64,000 bases of DNA, from contig NZ_FRXN01000003.1 in assembly GCF_900148515.1 (NCBI RefSeq), positions 1 to 64,000 of the forward strand, read 5' to 3'. Every line of letters begins with the position of its first letter. Position 1 is the first letter of the stretch. The notes below the pieces were generated by a model. The model worked only from the letters and a program-made list of their open reading frames with translations, did not search any database and was not told the DNA's origin. Positions 46,210-54,423 of the stretch are shown here, piece after piece. Both the position numbers and the translations under genes were made by a program. This DNA is from Algoriphagus zhangzhouensis. GTDB taxonomy: Bacteria; Bacteroidota; Bacteroidia; Cytophagales; Cyclobacteriaceae.

Positions 46210-47523
46210 ATGACACATAAAATCAATTATTTAGCAATCAATCGAGAAGTAGAATTCACACCGCAAGGGCAGTCCTTATTAGACATTTCATTGCAAAACC
46301 AAATCACGCACATGCATGAGTGTGGCGGTCATGGGATTTGTACTACCTGCCGGGTTAGAGTCATGGACGGCATTGGCAATTTGAGTCCAAAAACCGAATA
46401 TGAGAAGGCTAGTTCTCATGCTCGCAAATGGGATCCTTCTATAAGATTGGCATGCCAGGCACGTCCAAAAGGAGATGTTACTTTACAGCGATTGATCTGG
46501 TCAAGCGGAGAAGTCAATAACCTTCAAAAGGAACTGGTGCCAAAAGGAAGAGCCGAAGAAAGACCTATTGCGATCCTCTTTTGCGATTTAAGAAACTATA
46601 CCAATCTCTCCTCCAACAACCTCAATTTCGACATCGCCTTTATGCTGAATAAGTTTTATACAGCATTAGGAGAACCTATTCTCATGAATAATGGAATCAT
46701 CTACCAATATGCCGGTGATGAAATAGTCGGGGTTTTTGGAACCACTGGAGGCACAGCTGAGAAAAATTGTGAAGATGCTGTTCGAGCTGCTCTAGGTATG
46801 CAATATGCACTAGAAACCCTCAATAAATCAGACCTCAAAGACATTGGAATTACCTTGAAATCCGGCATAGGGATCAATTTTGGAACAGCATTCCTGGGGG
46901 TTTTAGGACATCCCACATTCAAGCAGTTCTCTGTCATTGGTGACCCGGTGAATGTTGCCAGCAGAATCCAAACTGAAACCAAGGCAACGCAAACCAACAT
47001 CCTGATTTCCGATTCAGTCTATCAGCATTTGAAGCAAGATGCCTTTCATATCGGAAGAACCTTTAATAACAAAGTTGCTGGAAAAGATGAGCCCTTGACT
47101 TTGATGGAGCTGCTAGGTTTTAAGGAAATGAACCTTCAACTGGAACTCCAATACTCCATGAATATCCTATTGGAGGATGAAGACAAATTTGCCAAGATAT
47201 TCTATGACAAAGTTTTTGAAATGGCTCCCCATGTACGGGCACTTTTCAGAAACAATATGACCGACCAAGGAAGATTGCTCACCCATATGCTGGGGGGAAT
47301 TGTTTACTCGCTCTCACGTCCTGAACATTTGGTCAAGGGATTGGAGACTTTAGGAAAAAGCCATGTACACTACGGAGTGAAGGCAGAGTACTATCCAGTG
47401 GTCAAGAAAGCGATGCTCGAAACCATAGATGAAGTTATTGGTGACAACAGATCTCCACAAACCATTGAGGCTTGGAATCAGGCTTTGGATTTTGTCATAG
47501 ACAGTATGAAGTCCTACGCCTAA
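46210..47523 (+). CDS. Ferredoxin-class III nucleotide cyclase-globin fusion protein
   Basis: 437 residues, no signal peptide, predicted cytoplasmic. Residues 1-95: plant-type [2Fe-2S] ferredoxin with Cys38, Cys44, Cys47 and Cys82. Residues ~115-300: class III adenylate/guanylate cyclase with metal-binding Asp126 (LFCDLRNYT) and Asp170 (YAGDE), and transition-state Asn248 and Arg252 (GDPVNVASR). The two purine-selecting positions, normally Lys and Asp, are Gln166 and Gln239. Residues ~310-437: bacterial globin of flavohaemoglobin/Vitreoscilla style with probable proximal His385 (GKSHVHYGV), CD-corner Phe346, distal-pocket Tyr332 and Gln353. It is inferred to make a cyclic nucleotide under control of cluster redox state and haem ligand (O2, NO or CO). 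It is followed 81 bp downstream by an FAD oxidoreductase on the same strand. The catalytic dimer requires two copies. Confidence 0.9.
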   Translation: MTHKINYLAINREVEFTPQGQSLLDISLQNQITHMHECGGHGICTTCRVRVMDGIGNLSPKTEYEKASSHARKWDPSIRLACQARPKGDVTLQRLIWSSGEVNNLQKELVPKGRAEERPIAILFCDLRNYTNLSSNNLNFDIAFMLNKFYTALGEPILMNNGIIYQYAGDEIVGVFGTTGGTAEKNCEDAVRAALGMQYALETLNKSDLKDIGITLKSGIGINFGTAFLGVLGHPTFKQFSVIGDPVNVASRIQTETKATQTNILISDSVYQHLKQDAFHIGRTFNNKVAGKDEPLTLMELLGFKEMNLQLELQYSMNILLEDEDKFAKIFYDKVFEMAPHVRALFRNNMTDQGRLLTHMLGGIVYSLSRPEHLVKGLETLGKSHVHYGVKAEYYPVVKKAMLETIDEVIGDNRSPQTIEAWNQALDFVIDSMKSYA

Positions 47524-47604
47524 GATATTCGAGGCCTTTCAATAAAAGCCTCAGCAGTACAATATCAAATACATTTTTAATCCAATTTTCTAAAACTAAT
47601 TATC

Positions 47605-48996
47605 ATGTCTACAGAAATTAACGCGTTGAATGAAACAGTGATTGAGGCTTTTAAGACTCAGATTAGAGGAAAGATTATTTTTCCAGAGGATCAGGAATAC
47701 GACCAAACCAGAAAGGTATTTAATGGAATGATCGATAAGCGTCCTGAAATGATTGTCAAATGTGTAGATGTCGCAGATGTCATCTATTCGGTCAATTTTG
47801 CCCGCGAAAACGGACTTTTGACAGCCGTCCGAGGCGGTGGTCACAACGGTGGCGGATTGGGACTCTGCAATGATGGAATCGTGATTGACCTATCAGGAAT
47901 CAAGTTCGTTCACGTGGATTTGGCAACAAGTACCGTGCGAGTAGGCGGTGGAAATCTATGGGGAGAAGTAGATCATGCTACCCATCCTTTTGGGCTGGCT
48001 GTACCTGCAGGAATTATTTCCTCCACAGGCGTGGGAGGGCTTACATTAGGAGGAGGAGTTGGTTACCTATCCAGAAAATATGGGTTAACGATTGATAATC
48101 TTTTGGAGGCGGATATGGTTTTGGCAGATGGTAGCTTTGTGACAGTCAATAAAGACCAACATCCCGATTTATTTTGGGCAATTCGAGGAGGAGGAGGAAA
48201 CTTTGGAATCGTTACCTCTTTCAAATTTCAGGCACATCCTGTTAAAAATATTATCGGAGGTCCTACCCTATGGCCAATTGAGCAGATCGATGAAATCATG
48301 GCTTGGTATGATGATTTTATCGAAAATGCTCCAGATGATTTAAATGGTTTTATTGCAACCATGGTTATTCCAGGCCCTCCATTCCCTGAAGCTTTACACA
48401 ATAAAATGTTTTGTGGAATTGTGTGGTCATACCTTGGAGACCCTTCTAAGCAAGAGGAGGTATTTGCTCCTATCATGGCAAAGAACCCGATTTTCAGCCA
48501 TGTTGGAGAAATGCCTTATCCTTCCATCCAAACTCTTTTTGATGGTTTATTCCCTCCTGGATTGCAATGGTATTGGAGAGGAGATTATTTCAAAGAATTG
48601 GGTCCTGCTGTAAGAGAAAAACACCTAGAATTTGGCTCCAAAATTCCGACTCCTCTTTCTCAAATGCACTTATACCCGATCAACGGAGCTGCAAGTCGTG
48701 TTGACAAGTCAGCAACACCTTGGGCACATAGAGATGCAAAATATGCGGGTGTTTATGTCGGTGTGGATCCTGATCCAGCCAATGCAGGAATCATTACCAA
48801 ATGGTGCAAAGATTATTGGGAAGCCCTTCACCCTTATTCTTCAGGAGGTGCCTATCTGAATTTCATTCAAGATGAAGGTCAGGAGAGAATAAAGGCTAGC
48901 TATACCCATAACTATGATCGTCTAAGTCAAATCAAAAAGACCTACGATCCTGAGAATTTCTTCCAGGTAAATCAGAACATCAAACCTGCCGATTAA
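47605..48996 (+). CDS. Berberine-bridge-type FAD-linked oxidoreductase
   Basis: 463 residues. The N-terminal PP-loop FAD domain (FAD_binding_4) has RGGGHNGGG with His80 as expected site of 8-alpha-histidyl FAD, then GGGNLWGEVD, STGVGGLTLGGGVGYLSRKYG and WAIRGGGGNFGIVT. The BBE domain closes it (YDRLSQIKKTYDPENFFQVNQNI). The Cys of the second flavin bond in bicovalent family members is absent (AGIISSTGVGG), so FAD is probably singly attached. No signal peptide is evident, unlike many secreted plant or fungal relatives. It oxidises a sugar, alcohol or secondary metabolite with O2 or another acceptor. Downstream of the redox/haem cyclase gene by 81 bp and probably co-transcribed; a terminator follows. 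Confidence 0.92.
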   Translation: MSTEINALNETVIEAFKTQIRGKIIFPEDQEYDQTRKVFNGMIDKRPEMIVKCVDVADVIYSVNFARENGLLTAVRGGGHNGGGLGLCNDGIVIDLSGIKFVHVDLATSTVRVGGGNLWGEVDHATHPFGLAVPAGIISSTGVGGLTLGGGVGYLSRKYGLTIDNLLEADMVLADGSFVTVNKDQHPDLFWAIRGGGGNFGIVTSFKFQAHPVKNIIGGPTLWPIEQIDEIMAWYDDFIENAPDDLNGFIATMVIPGPPFPEALHNKMFCGIVWSYLGDPSKQEEVFAPIMAKNPIFSHVGEMPYPSIQTLFDGLFPPGLQWYWRGDYFKELGPAVREKHLEFGSKIPTPLSQMHLYPINGAASRVDKSATPWAHRDAKYAGVYVGVDPDPANAGIITKWCKDYWEALHPYSSGGAYLNFIQDEGQERIKASYTHNYDRLSQIKKTYDPENFFQVNQNIKPAD

Positions 48997-49025
48997 CTCG
49001 AAATTTTGAAAGAGGTCTATAAATC

Positions 49026-49057
49026 AAAAAGCCCATTTCGCTTGAATTGGGCTTTTT
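49026..49057. terminator. Bidirectional intrinsic terminator
   Basis: Arms AAAAAGCCCA (49026-49035) and TGGGCTTTTT (49048-49057) between the convergent FAD oxidoreductase and permease 6. Confidence 0.88.
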
Positions 49058-49077
49058 TACTGAATAATTAATTCAAA

Positions 49078-51441
49078 TCACTCACTCTTCAATGTATTCG
49101 CAGGATTGATCAGCGCTGCTTTGATCGCCTGAAAGCTCACTGTCAACAAAGCAATTCCCAAAGTGATAATACCCGTTAGTACAAAGATTTTCCAATCGAT
49201 CGAAGTTCTATAGTCGAACGTATCCAACCAATCTTTCATAAAATACCATGAAAGAGGAATTCCGATGATCACCGATACTAATACCAATTTGCTGAACTCT
49301 GATGAAAGCAAGGCTACCAAACTGGAAACAGAGGCTCCCAAAACTTTTCTTACTGATATTTCCTTTTTCCTTCTTTCGGCGATGAAAGTCGCCAAGCCAA
49401 ATAAACCCATACAGGATATCACCACCGCCAATCCTGAGAAAAGAGAAGTCAAAGCTGCAATTTGCTTTTGGGATTTGAATTTCTGCTCATTTTCCTGATC
49501 CACAAACTTGTATTCAAATGGAGATTCTGGATCAAACTTGGCAAAAACTTGTTCTACACTTGCCAGAGAATTGACCATATTTTCTCCGTCCTTCAATCGG
49601 ATATGAATGAAATTCAGATTCCTTTCAGGACCAATTACCACGATTGGTATGGCCTCCTCAAATGGAGATTCCATGATAAAATCCTTTACGACTCCAACCA
49701 CAGTAAATTCATAATCATCATCTTTGATCACCTGCCCTATCGGTTCATCAAATCCCATGATTTCAACCGTTTTCTCATTGATAATCGCTGAACTACTATC
49801 TCCTGCATGGTTGAAAATATCAATATCTCTACCGGCGATTAACTCCATTCCGGCAGTTTTTACCAAATTGGCATCTTCTCCCATTCTGGATATATTGGGC
49901 TTATAATCAGGATCTTTCCCTTGCCAATCCATCGAATTGGTATCGCTATAGATTTCAGTCAAGGGAGAAAAAGTATAAGTAACACTCTCCACTTCAGGCA
50001 ATGCCATCAATTCATTTCTCATTGCCACTTTATTCTTCCGAATAGACTCTGTTACTTGATGAAATATGAGGTTGTTTTCATTGATTCCCATATCTCTGTT
50101 TTGGACAAATTCCACCTGATCCCGAATGATCCAAACACTGGAAATCAAGGCTACAACCACTGCAAATTGGAAAACCACTAGCACTTCTCTTGGACGAATT
50201 CCCAAATTTCTTTTCACTCCTAATTTGGACTTGAAAATCACAGTTGGGTTGAATGAACTCATCAAAAATGCGGGGTAGCTTCCTGCCAAAATCCCCACGA
50301 AAAGAATATAGACTATGGACAAAATCCAGAAGAACGGCTGATAAAATGGATTGCTTAATTCCTGCCCGATCAGATCCGTAAACCAAGGGAAAGTCAAGGA
50401 AACAATTACCAAAGCCAGTACATAAGCACAGAGGGCAATTAGTATGGATTCAGCCAAAAACTGACCAATAAGCATGCTTTTTCCTGCCCCTGAGATTTTT
50501 CGGATCCCAACTTCTTTGGATCGCTTTTCACTTTGAGCTGTACTCAAATTAACAAAGTTGATACCCGCGATGATTAGGACAATCACCGATACTATTCCAA
50601 ACATTCGAATCAACTCGATCTTTCCTCCTACAGATTGGCCATTTTCAAATTTAGAATACAAATGCAAATCTTTGACTGGAAAAAGAAAATCAGAAATATC
50701 ATCCCCTCCTGTCCAATATTTCTTTGTAAAGCCTTTAAACTTATCATTGAATATAGCGATGTCGGTTCCTTCAGCCAACATGGTAAATGTCCTATAGGAG
50801 TTGTTTCCCCAGAAATCATCGACCCATCCCATGGCCTCCAATTTTTTAAATGACAAAAAAGCAGTAAAAGGAAACGCCGTATTTTCTGGAAGGTCTTTAA
50901 TGACTGCCTTTACTTCAAAATCAAGTTGGTTTTCTGCTTTGACAGTCTTCCCAATTGCTGAAGATTCCCCAAAAAGCTTTTGGGCCAAGGATTCGGTTAA
51001 AACAATGTTGTCTGGTGCTGAGAGAGCCTCTACAGGATCACCTTCTACAACTTCAAAACTAAAAATCTTGAAAAATCCTGGATCAGTGAAGGTAGTTTGT
51101 TCGGTGAATTTGTTCTCGCCCACCGCTAGTAGAAATGGATCCCATTCTGTGATACGTGCTACTTCTTCCACCTCAGGATATTCTTCTTTAAGGGCAGGAG
51201 CATATGGAGCTGGTGTATAGTCCCAAGATGAAATTTCCCCTTGCATTTCAGAGTTTCTCCAAGCTGCATAGATCCGATCCGAATTCTCATAAAACCGATC
51301 TACTGAGACTTCAAACTGTACCCAAATCAAAATCAAAATGGAGGCGGCCATCCCAATCCCCAATCCACCTATATTGATAAAGGCATATCCCTTACTTCGG
51401 GTGATATTTCTCCAGGCTATTTTAAAGTAGTTTTTCCACAT
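49078..51441 (-). CDS. Orphan FtsX/MacB-type ABC permease 6
   Basis: I place the start at 51441 (MWKNYFKIAWRNITRSK), because every paralogue starts M-x-KNY. An in-frame ATG at 51468 would add nine residues encoded by the repeat-derived leader sequence. 787 residues. Coupling motifs lie near residue 307 (KEVGIRKISGA) and 691 (KEISVRKVLGA), and it ends NPANTLKSE. It has the usual two periplasmic domains and two FtsX helical triplets. Last gene of the permease 9-8-7-6 run on the minus strand, separated from the cyclase unit by a bidirectional terminator. No ATPase nearby. Confidence 0.92.
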   Translation of the reverse strand: MWKNYFKIAWRNITRSKGYAFINIGGLGIGMAASILILIWVQFEVSVDRFYENSDRIYAAWRNSEMQGEISSWDYTPAPYAPALKEEYPEVEEVARITEWDPFLLAVGENKFTEQTTFTDPGFFKIFSFEVVEGDPVEALSAPDNIVLTESLAQKLFGESSAIGKTVKAENQLDFEVKAVIKDLPENTAFPFTAFLSFKKLEAMGWVDDFWGNNSYRTFTMLAEGTDIAIFNDKFKGFTKKYWTGGDDISDFLFPVKDLHLYSKFENGQSVGGKIELIRMFGIVSVIVLIIAGINFVNLSTAQSEKRSKEVGIRKISGAGKSMLIGQFLAESILIALCAYVLALVIVSLTFPWFTDLIGQELSNPFYQPFFWILSIVYILFVGILAGSYPAFLMSSFNPTVIFKSKLGVKRNLGIRPREVLVVFQFAVVVALISSVWIIRDQVEFVQNRDMGINENNLIFHQVTESIRKNKVAMRNELMALPEVESVTYTFSPLTEIYSDTNSMDWQGKDPDYKPNISRMGEDANLVKTAGMELIAGRDIDIFNHAGDSSSAIINEKTVEIMGFDEPIGQVIKDDDYEFTVVGVVKDFIMESPFEEAIPIVVIGPERNLNFIHIRLKDGENMVNSLASVEQVFAKFDPESPFEYKFVDQENEQKFKSQKQIAALTSLFSGLAVVISCMGLFGLATFIAERRKKEISVRKVLGASVSSLVALLSSEFSKLVLVSVIIGIPLSWYFMKDWLDTFDYRTSIDWKIFVLTGIITLGIALLTVSFQAIKAALINPANTLKSE

Positions 51442-51638
51442 AAATTTGAATTGAAAAATTGCTATCAATTGTTCACATTTCCTTTTTTAATATTCTCTTT
51501 TATCTAATCTCAAATCTCTCTTTTCAGATCTCTTTTCTCTAATCACAATTCTCTGTTTTCTATTCTCTACTCTCCAATCCCTGTTCTCTATTCTCCATAC
51601 TCTTGGCTCTAGATTCTTGATTCTTGGTTCTTTATACT
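51442..51638 (-). repeat. Mosaic leader repeat upstream of permease 6
   Basis: Plus-strand units of the type TCTAATCTCAAATCTCTC, TCTGTTTTCTATTCTCTAC and TTCTTGATTCTTGGTTC run from 51485 to 51635. A shortened AATTGAAAAATTG box (51453-51465) lies just ahead of the start codon. No gene. Confidence 0.6.
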
Positions 51639-54056
51639 TTATTCGCTTTTCAAACTCTTCACGGGATTCATGGAGGCAGCTTTGATGGATTGGAAACTGA
51701 TAGTAACCAAAGCCACAACAACAGCCAATATTCCTGCGATTAAGAATACCCACCAGTGAACTTGCGACTGATAGGCAAAACCCTCGAGCCATTTATTCAT
51801 TCCATACCAAGCAAGCGGAGTTGCGATTACAATAGCCACTAAAACAAGCTTGATAAAATCCTTTGAAAGCAAGGCTACTATACTTCCTGTGTTTGCCCCT
51901 AATACTTTTCTGACTCCAATCTCTTTGGTTCTTTGTTCTGCTGTATAGGTAGCAAGGCCCAAAAGTCCCAAGCAGGCAATGAAAATGGCCAATACAGAAA
52001 ATGTGGTAAAGATCTTTCTGAATCTAAAATCAGATTCATATTGGGTATTGAAATCCTCATCCAAAAAGCTGTAAATAAATGGTCTTTGTGGCACCAACTC
52101 TTTCCATACGCTCTCAATTTCAGCCAAAGTCTGAGGAAGGTTTTCAGTTTTCACTTTGACACTCATATATCTGCTAGCATAGGCTGCAAATGGTAAAGTC
52201 AGTGGTTCAACCGCCTCATGAAGAGAGGTATAATTGAAATCTTTCACCACTCCAATGACTGTTCCTGATCTTCCCCATTGATCGAATTTCTTACCGATAA
52301 TTTCTTCTGGATTAGAATAGCCATATTGTCTAGCGGCAGATTCATTTAACACCATCGCGGATGTAGAATCTGAAGGATAATCTCTTGAGTATGACCTTCC
52401 AGCTGCCAATTCCAATCCAAAATGATCAATAAAATCAACCCCCACTTGAAATATTGGTTGGACTTGAAGAACCATTTCTCCATCCGGGCTTTCAATATTG
52501 GTACCGGCATTTGGATAATGACTTCCTGGAACACTTCTGGAAAAAGCCACAGAAAGAATATCAGATTTGGATTCCAGTTCATTTTTTAATGCCGAAGAAA
52601 CGGAAGTTACACTCCCATCATAATTAAAATCTGCTATGACCATTTGCTCCTTGTCAAATCCCATATCCTTATTGAGTAAAAGGTTCATTTGATTGTAGAC
52701 GATGATAGTCCCAGCTATCAGAGCAATGGAAAGACTAAATTGAAATACAACCAATCCTTTTCTGAGGCTTACCCCTCTTTGGTCAGATTTATTGATCCCT
52801 TTGAGGATTGCAACTGGTCTAAATGAGGATAGAACCAAAGCTGGATACGATCCAGCCAAAAGTCCAACAAGAATAATTAAGCTTATGATAAATGGTAGTG
52901 TTTGCCAGTTGATGACACTTTGCAAGGCAAATATTTTTCCTGTCAAATCATTCATCAATGGCAATGCAATCGCCATCAAAACCACCGCAACTGCCGCAGA
53001 AAGCAAAACAATAATCAATGATTCACCTAGAAACTGATAAATCAGACTTTTTCGATCAGCACCAATAGATTTTCTGATTCCAACTTCTTTCGCTCTTTCC
53101 AATGACCTAGCGGTGGATAGGTTCATAAAATTGATAATGGCAATGGAAAGAATGAATAAGCCAATCACCGAAAACACATAAATATTAGAAAGGGAACCTA
53201 ACTCTCCAGGCTGTCTTCCTGCTACAGAATGCAAGTAGACATCATTCAAGGATTCGATTGCAACAGTATAATTTTCACCATTTTCACCCCCAGCCCTTCT
53301 CTCGACAAAATCCGGAAGTTTTGCCTCAAATGCAGCCCGATCAAACTGATCATTGACCAAGAAATAGGTATAAGTATCCACATATCCCCAAGATTCAAAC
53401 ACATCAGGTCTTGATTGAATATTGGTGATACGCGACAATAAAACCTCAAATTTGAAATGGGAATTGGAGGGCAAGTCCTCCATTACACCGGTCACAGTGT
53501 AATCTCCACCATTAGCTCTGCCTGCCACATCTGATCCTTTCATGGTTTTTCCCAAAGCAGGTTGATCACCAAAATATTTTTTGGCTGCACTTTCTGTCAA
53601 AACCACACTGTAGGGAGCAACTAATGCAGTTTTCGGATTTCCTTCAATCAAGTCCCAGCTAAAAACATCAAATACCGTGGAGTCCATAAACAAAATCCCA
53701 TCCTCTTGCTGAGTAACATCGCCAACTGTAAACAAGATATCTGCTCTACCAGAGAACTGGACAACTTTCTCAATCTCAGGAAAATCAAGTTGAAGAGCAG
53801 GCCCAACAGGGGCATTTCCCCAAACCCAAAAAGAAGAATAATCCGGATTTTGGCCCTCTATCGATTCTCCATCAATAACTCGGTAGATTCTATCCTTGTT
53901 GACATGGTATTGATCATAGGAAAGTTCATCCTGAACGAACATGAAAATCAAAACACAACAGGTCATTCCTATTCCAAGGCCCACTATGTTGATGATAGAA
54001 TAAACCTTCTTTTTCAAAAGGTTTCTCCAGGCGATTTTAAAGTAGTTTTTCAGCAT
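51639..54056 (-). CDS. Orphan FtsX/MacB-type ABC permease 7
   Basis: 805 residues, start MLKNYFKIAWRNLLKKK. Coupling motifs near residue 321 (KEVGIRKSIGA) and 709 (KEIGVRKVLGA); end NPVKSLKSE. The early periplasmic segment DELSYDQYHVNKDRIYRV is close to those of permeases 9 and 10 and typical of the family. A central span (GLVVFQFSLSIALIAGTII) separates two periplasmic domains. It lies between repeat-rich gaps of about 200 and 367 bp. A 33-nt dispersed palindromic element lies 225 bp upstream. Confidence 0.93.
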   Translation of the reverse strand: MLKNYFKIAWRNLLKKKVYSIINIVGLGIGMTCCVLIFMFVQDELSYDQYHVNKDRIYRVIDGESIEGQNPDYSSFWVWGNAPVGPALQLDFPEIEKVVQFSGRADILFTVGDVTQQEDGILFMDSTVFDVFSWDLIEGNPKTALVAPYSVVLTESAAKKYFGDQPALGKTMKGSDVAGRANGGDYTVTGVMEDLPSNSHFKFEVLLSRITNIQSRPDVFESWGYVDTYTYFLVNDQFDRAAFEAKLPDFVERRAGGENGENYTVAIESLNDVYLHSVAGRQPGELGSLSNIYVFSVIGLFILSIAIINFMNLSTARSLERAKEVGIRKSIGADRKSLIYQFLGESLIIVLLSAAVAVVLMAIALPLMNDLTGKIFALQSVINWQTLPFIISLIILVGLLAGSYPALVLSSFRPVAILKGINKSDQRGVSLRKGLVVFQFSLSIALIAGTIIVYNQMNLLLNKDMGFDKEQMVIADFNYDGSVTSVSSALKNELESKSDILSVAFSRSVPGSHYPNAGTNIESPDGEMVLQVQPIFQVGVDFIDHFGLELAAGRSYSRDYPSDSTSAMVLNESAARQYGYSNPEEIIGKKFDQWGRSGTVIGVVKDFNYTSLHEAVEPLTLPFAAYASRYMSVKVKTENLPQTLAEIESVWKELVPQRPFIYSFLDEDFNTQYESDFRFRKIFTTFSVLAIFIACLGLLGLATYTAEQRTKEIGVRKVLGANTGSIVALLSKDFIKLVLVAIVIATPLAWYGMNKWLEGFAYQSQVHWWVFLIAGILAVVVALVTISFQSIKAASMNPVKSLKSE

Positions 54057-54423
54057 GGCATTAGAATTTTAAAATTGGAATTACTTGTCCGCCGTGGCGG
54101 ATTGGAAAATTGAAAAATTGGCTTCAATTCTCTTTTCTCTCGGTTCTTGGCTCTTGATTCTCAGTTTATAGTTCTTCGTACTTGATACTAGATCTCCCCA
54201 TGCTTTTCCACTTTTGTGCCATGATAAATAGGCCAAAAGGGCCAAAAAACCGCCATTTTCAACTAAAAGATCTATTTTCTCGGACAAAAATGTTCGCTCA
54301 CGGTCGAAAGGGATTCCGATTGGAGTTGAAATTTGGAAAGTTTTAAAGTACTATCTCCAATCTCTATTCTCTTTTCTCCTATCTCCTATTTCTCGATTCT
54401 TGGCTCTTGGCTCTCGACTCCAA
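54057..54423 (-). repeat. Long mosaic leader between permeases 7 and 8
   Basis: 367 bp without a gene. It contains TCTC/TTCTTGG units near 54355-54420 and 54125-54180, the dispersed palindromic element (54281-54313), a TCCGCC-GT-GGCGGA palindrome (54088-54101) and the AAAATTGAAAAATTGG box (54106-54121). Confidence 0.6.
54281..54313. repeat. Palindromic dispersed element, copy 3 (CGGACA-AAAA-TGTTCG)
   Basis: Inverted repeat at 54281-54296 followed by GCTCACGGTCGAAAGG. Nearly the same 33 bases as 23831-23863, with the loop changed from TTTT to AAAA. Confidence 0.6.

Noticed and set aside
51442..51468. Upstream ATG at 51468 as the permease 6 start
   Set aside because: All paralogues begin at the equivalent of 51441; the extra residues are encoded by the leader box shared with other permease gaps.
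51487..51792. 101-residue minus-strand frame upstream of permease 6
   Set aside because: Half of it lies in permease 7 in another frame, and the rest is the low-complexity leader repeat (products such as EKRIKYKEPRIKN).
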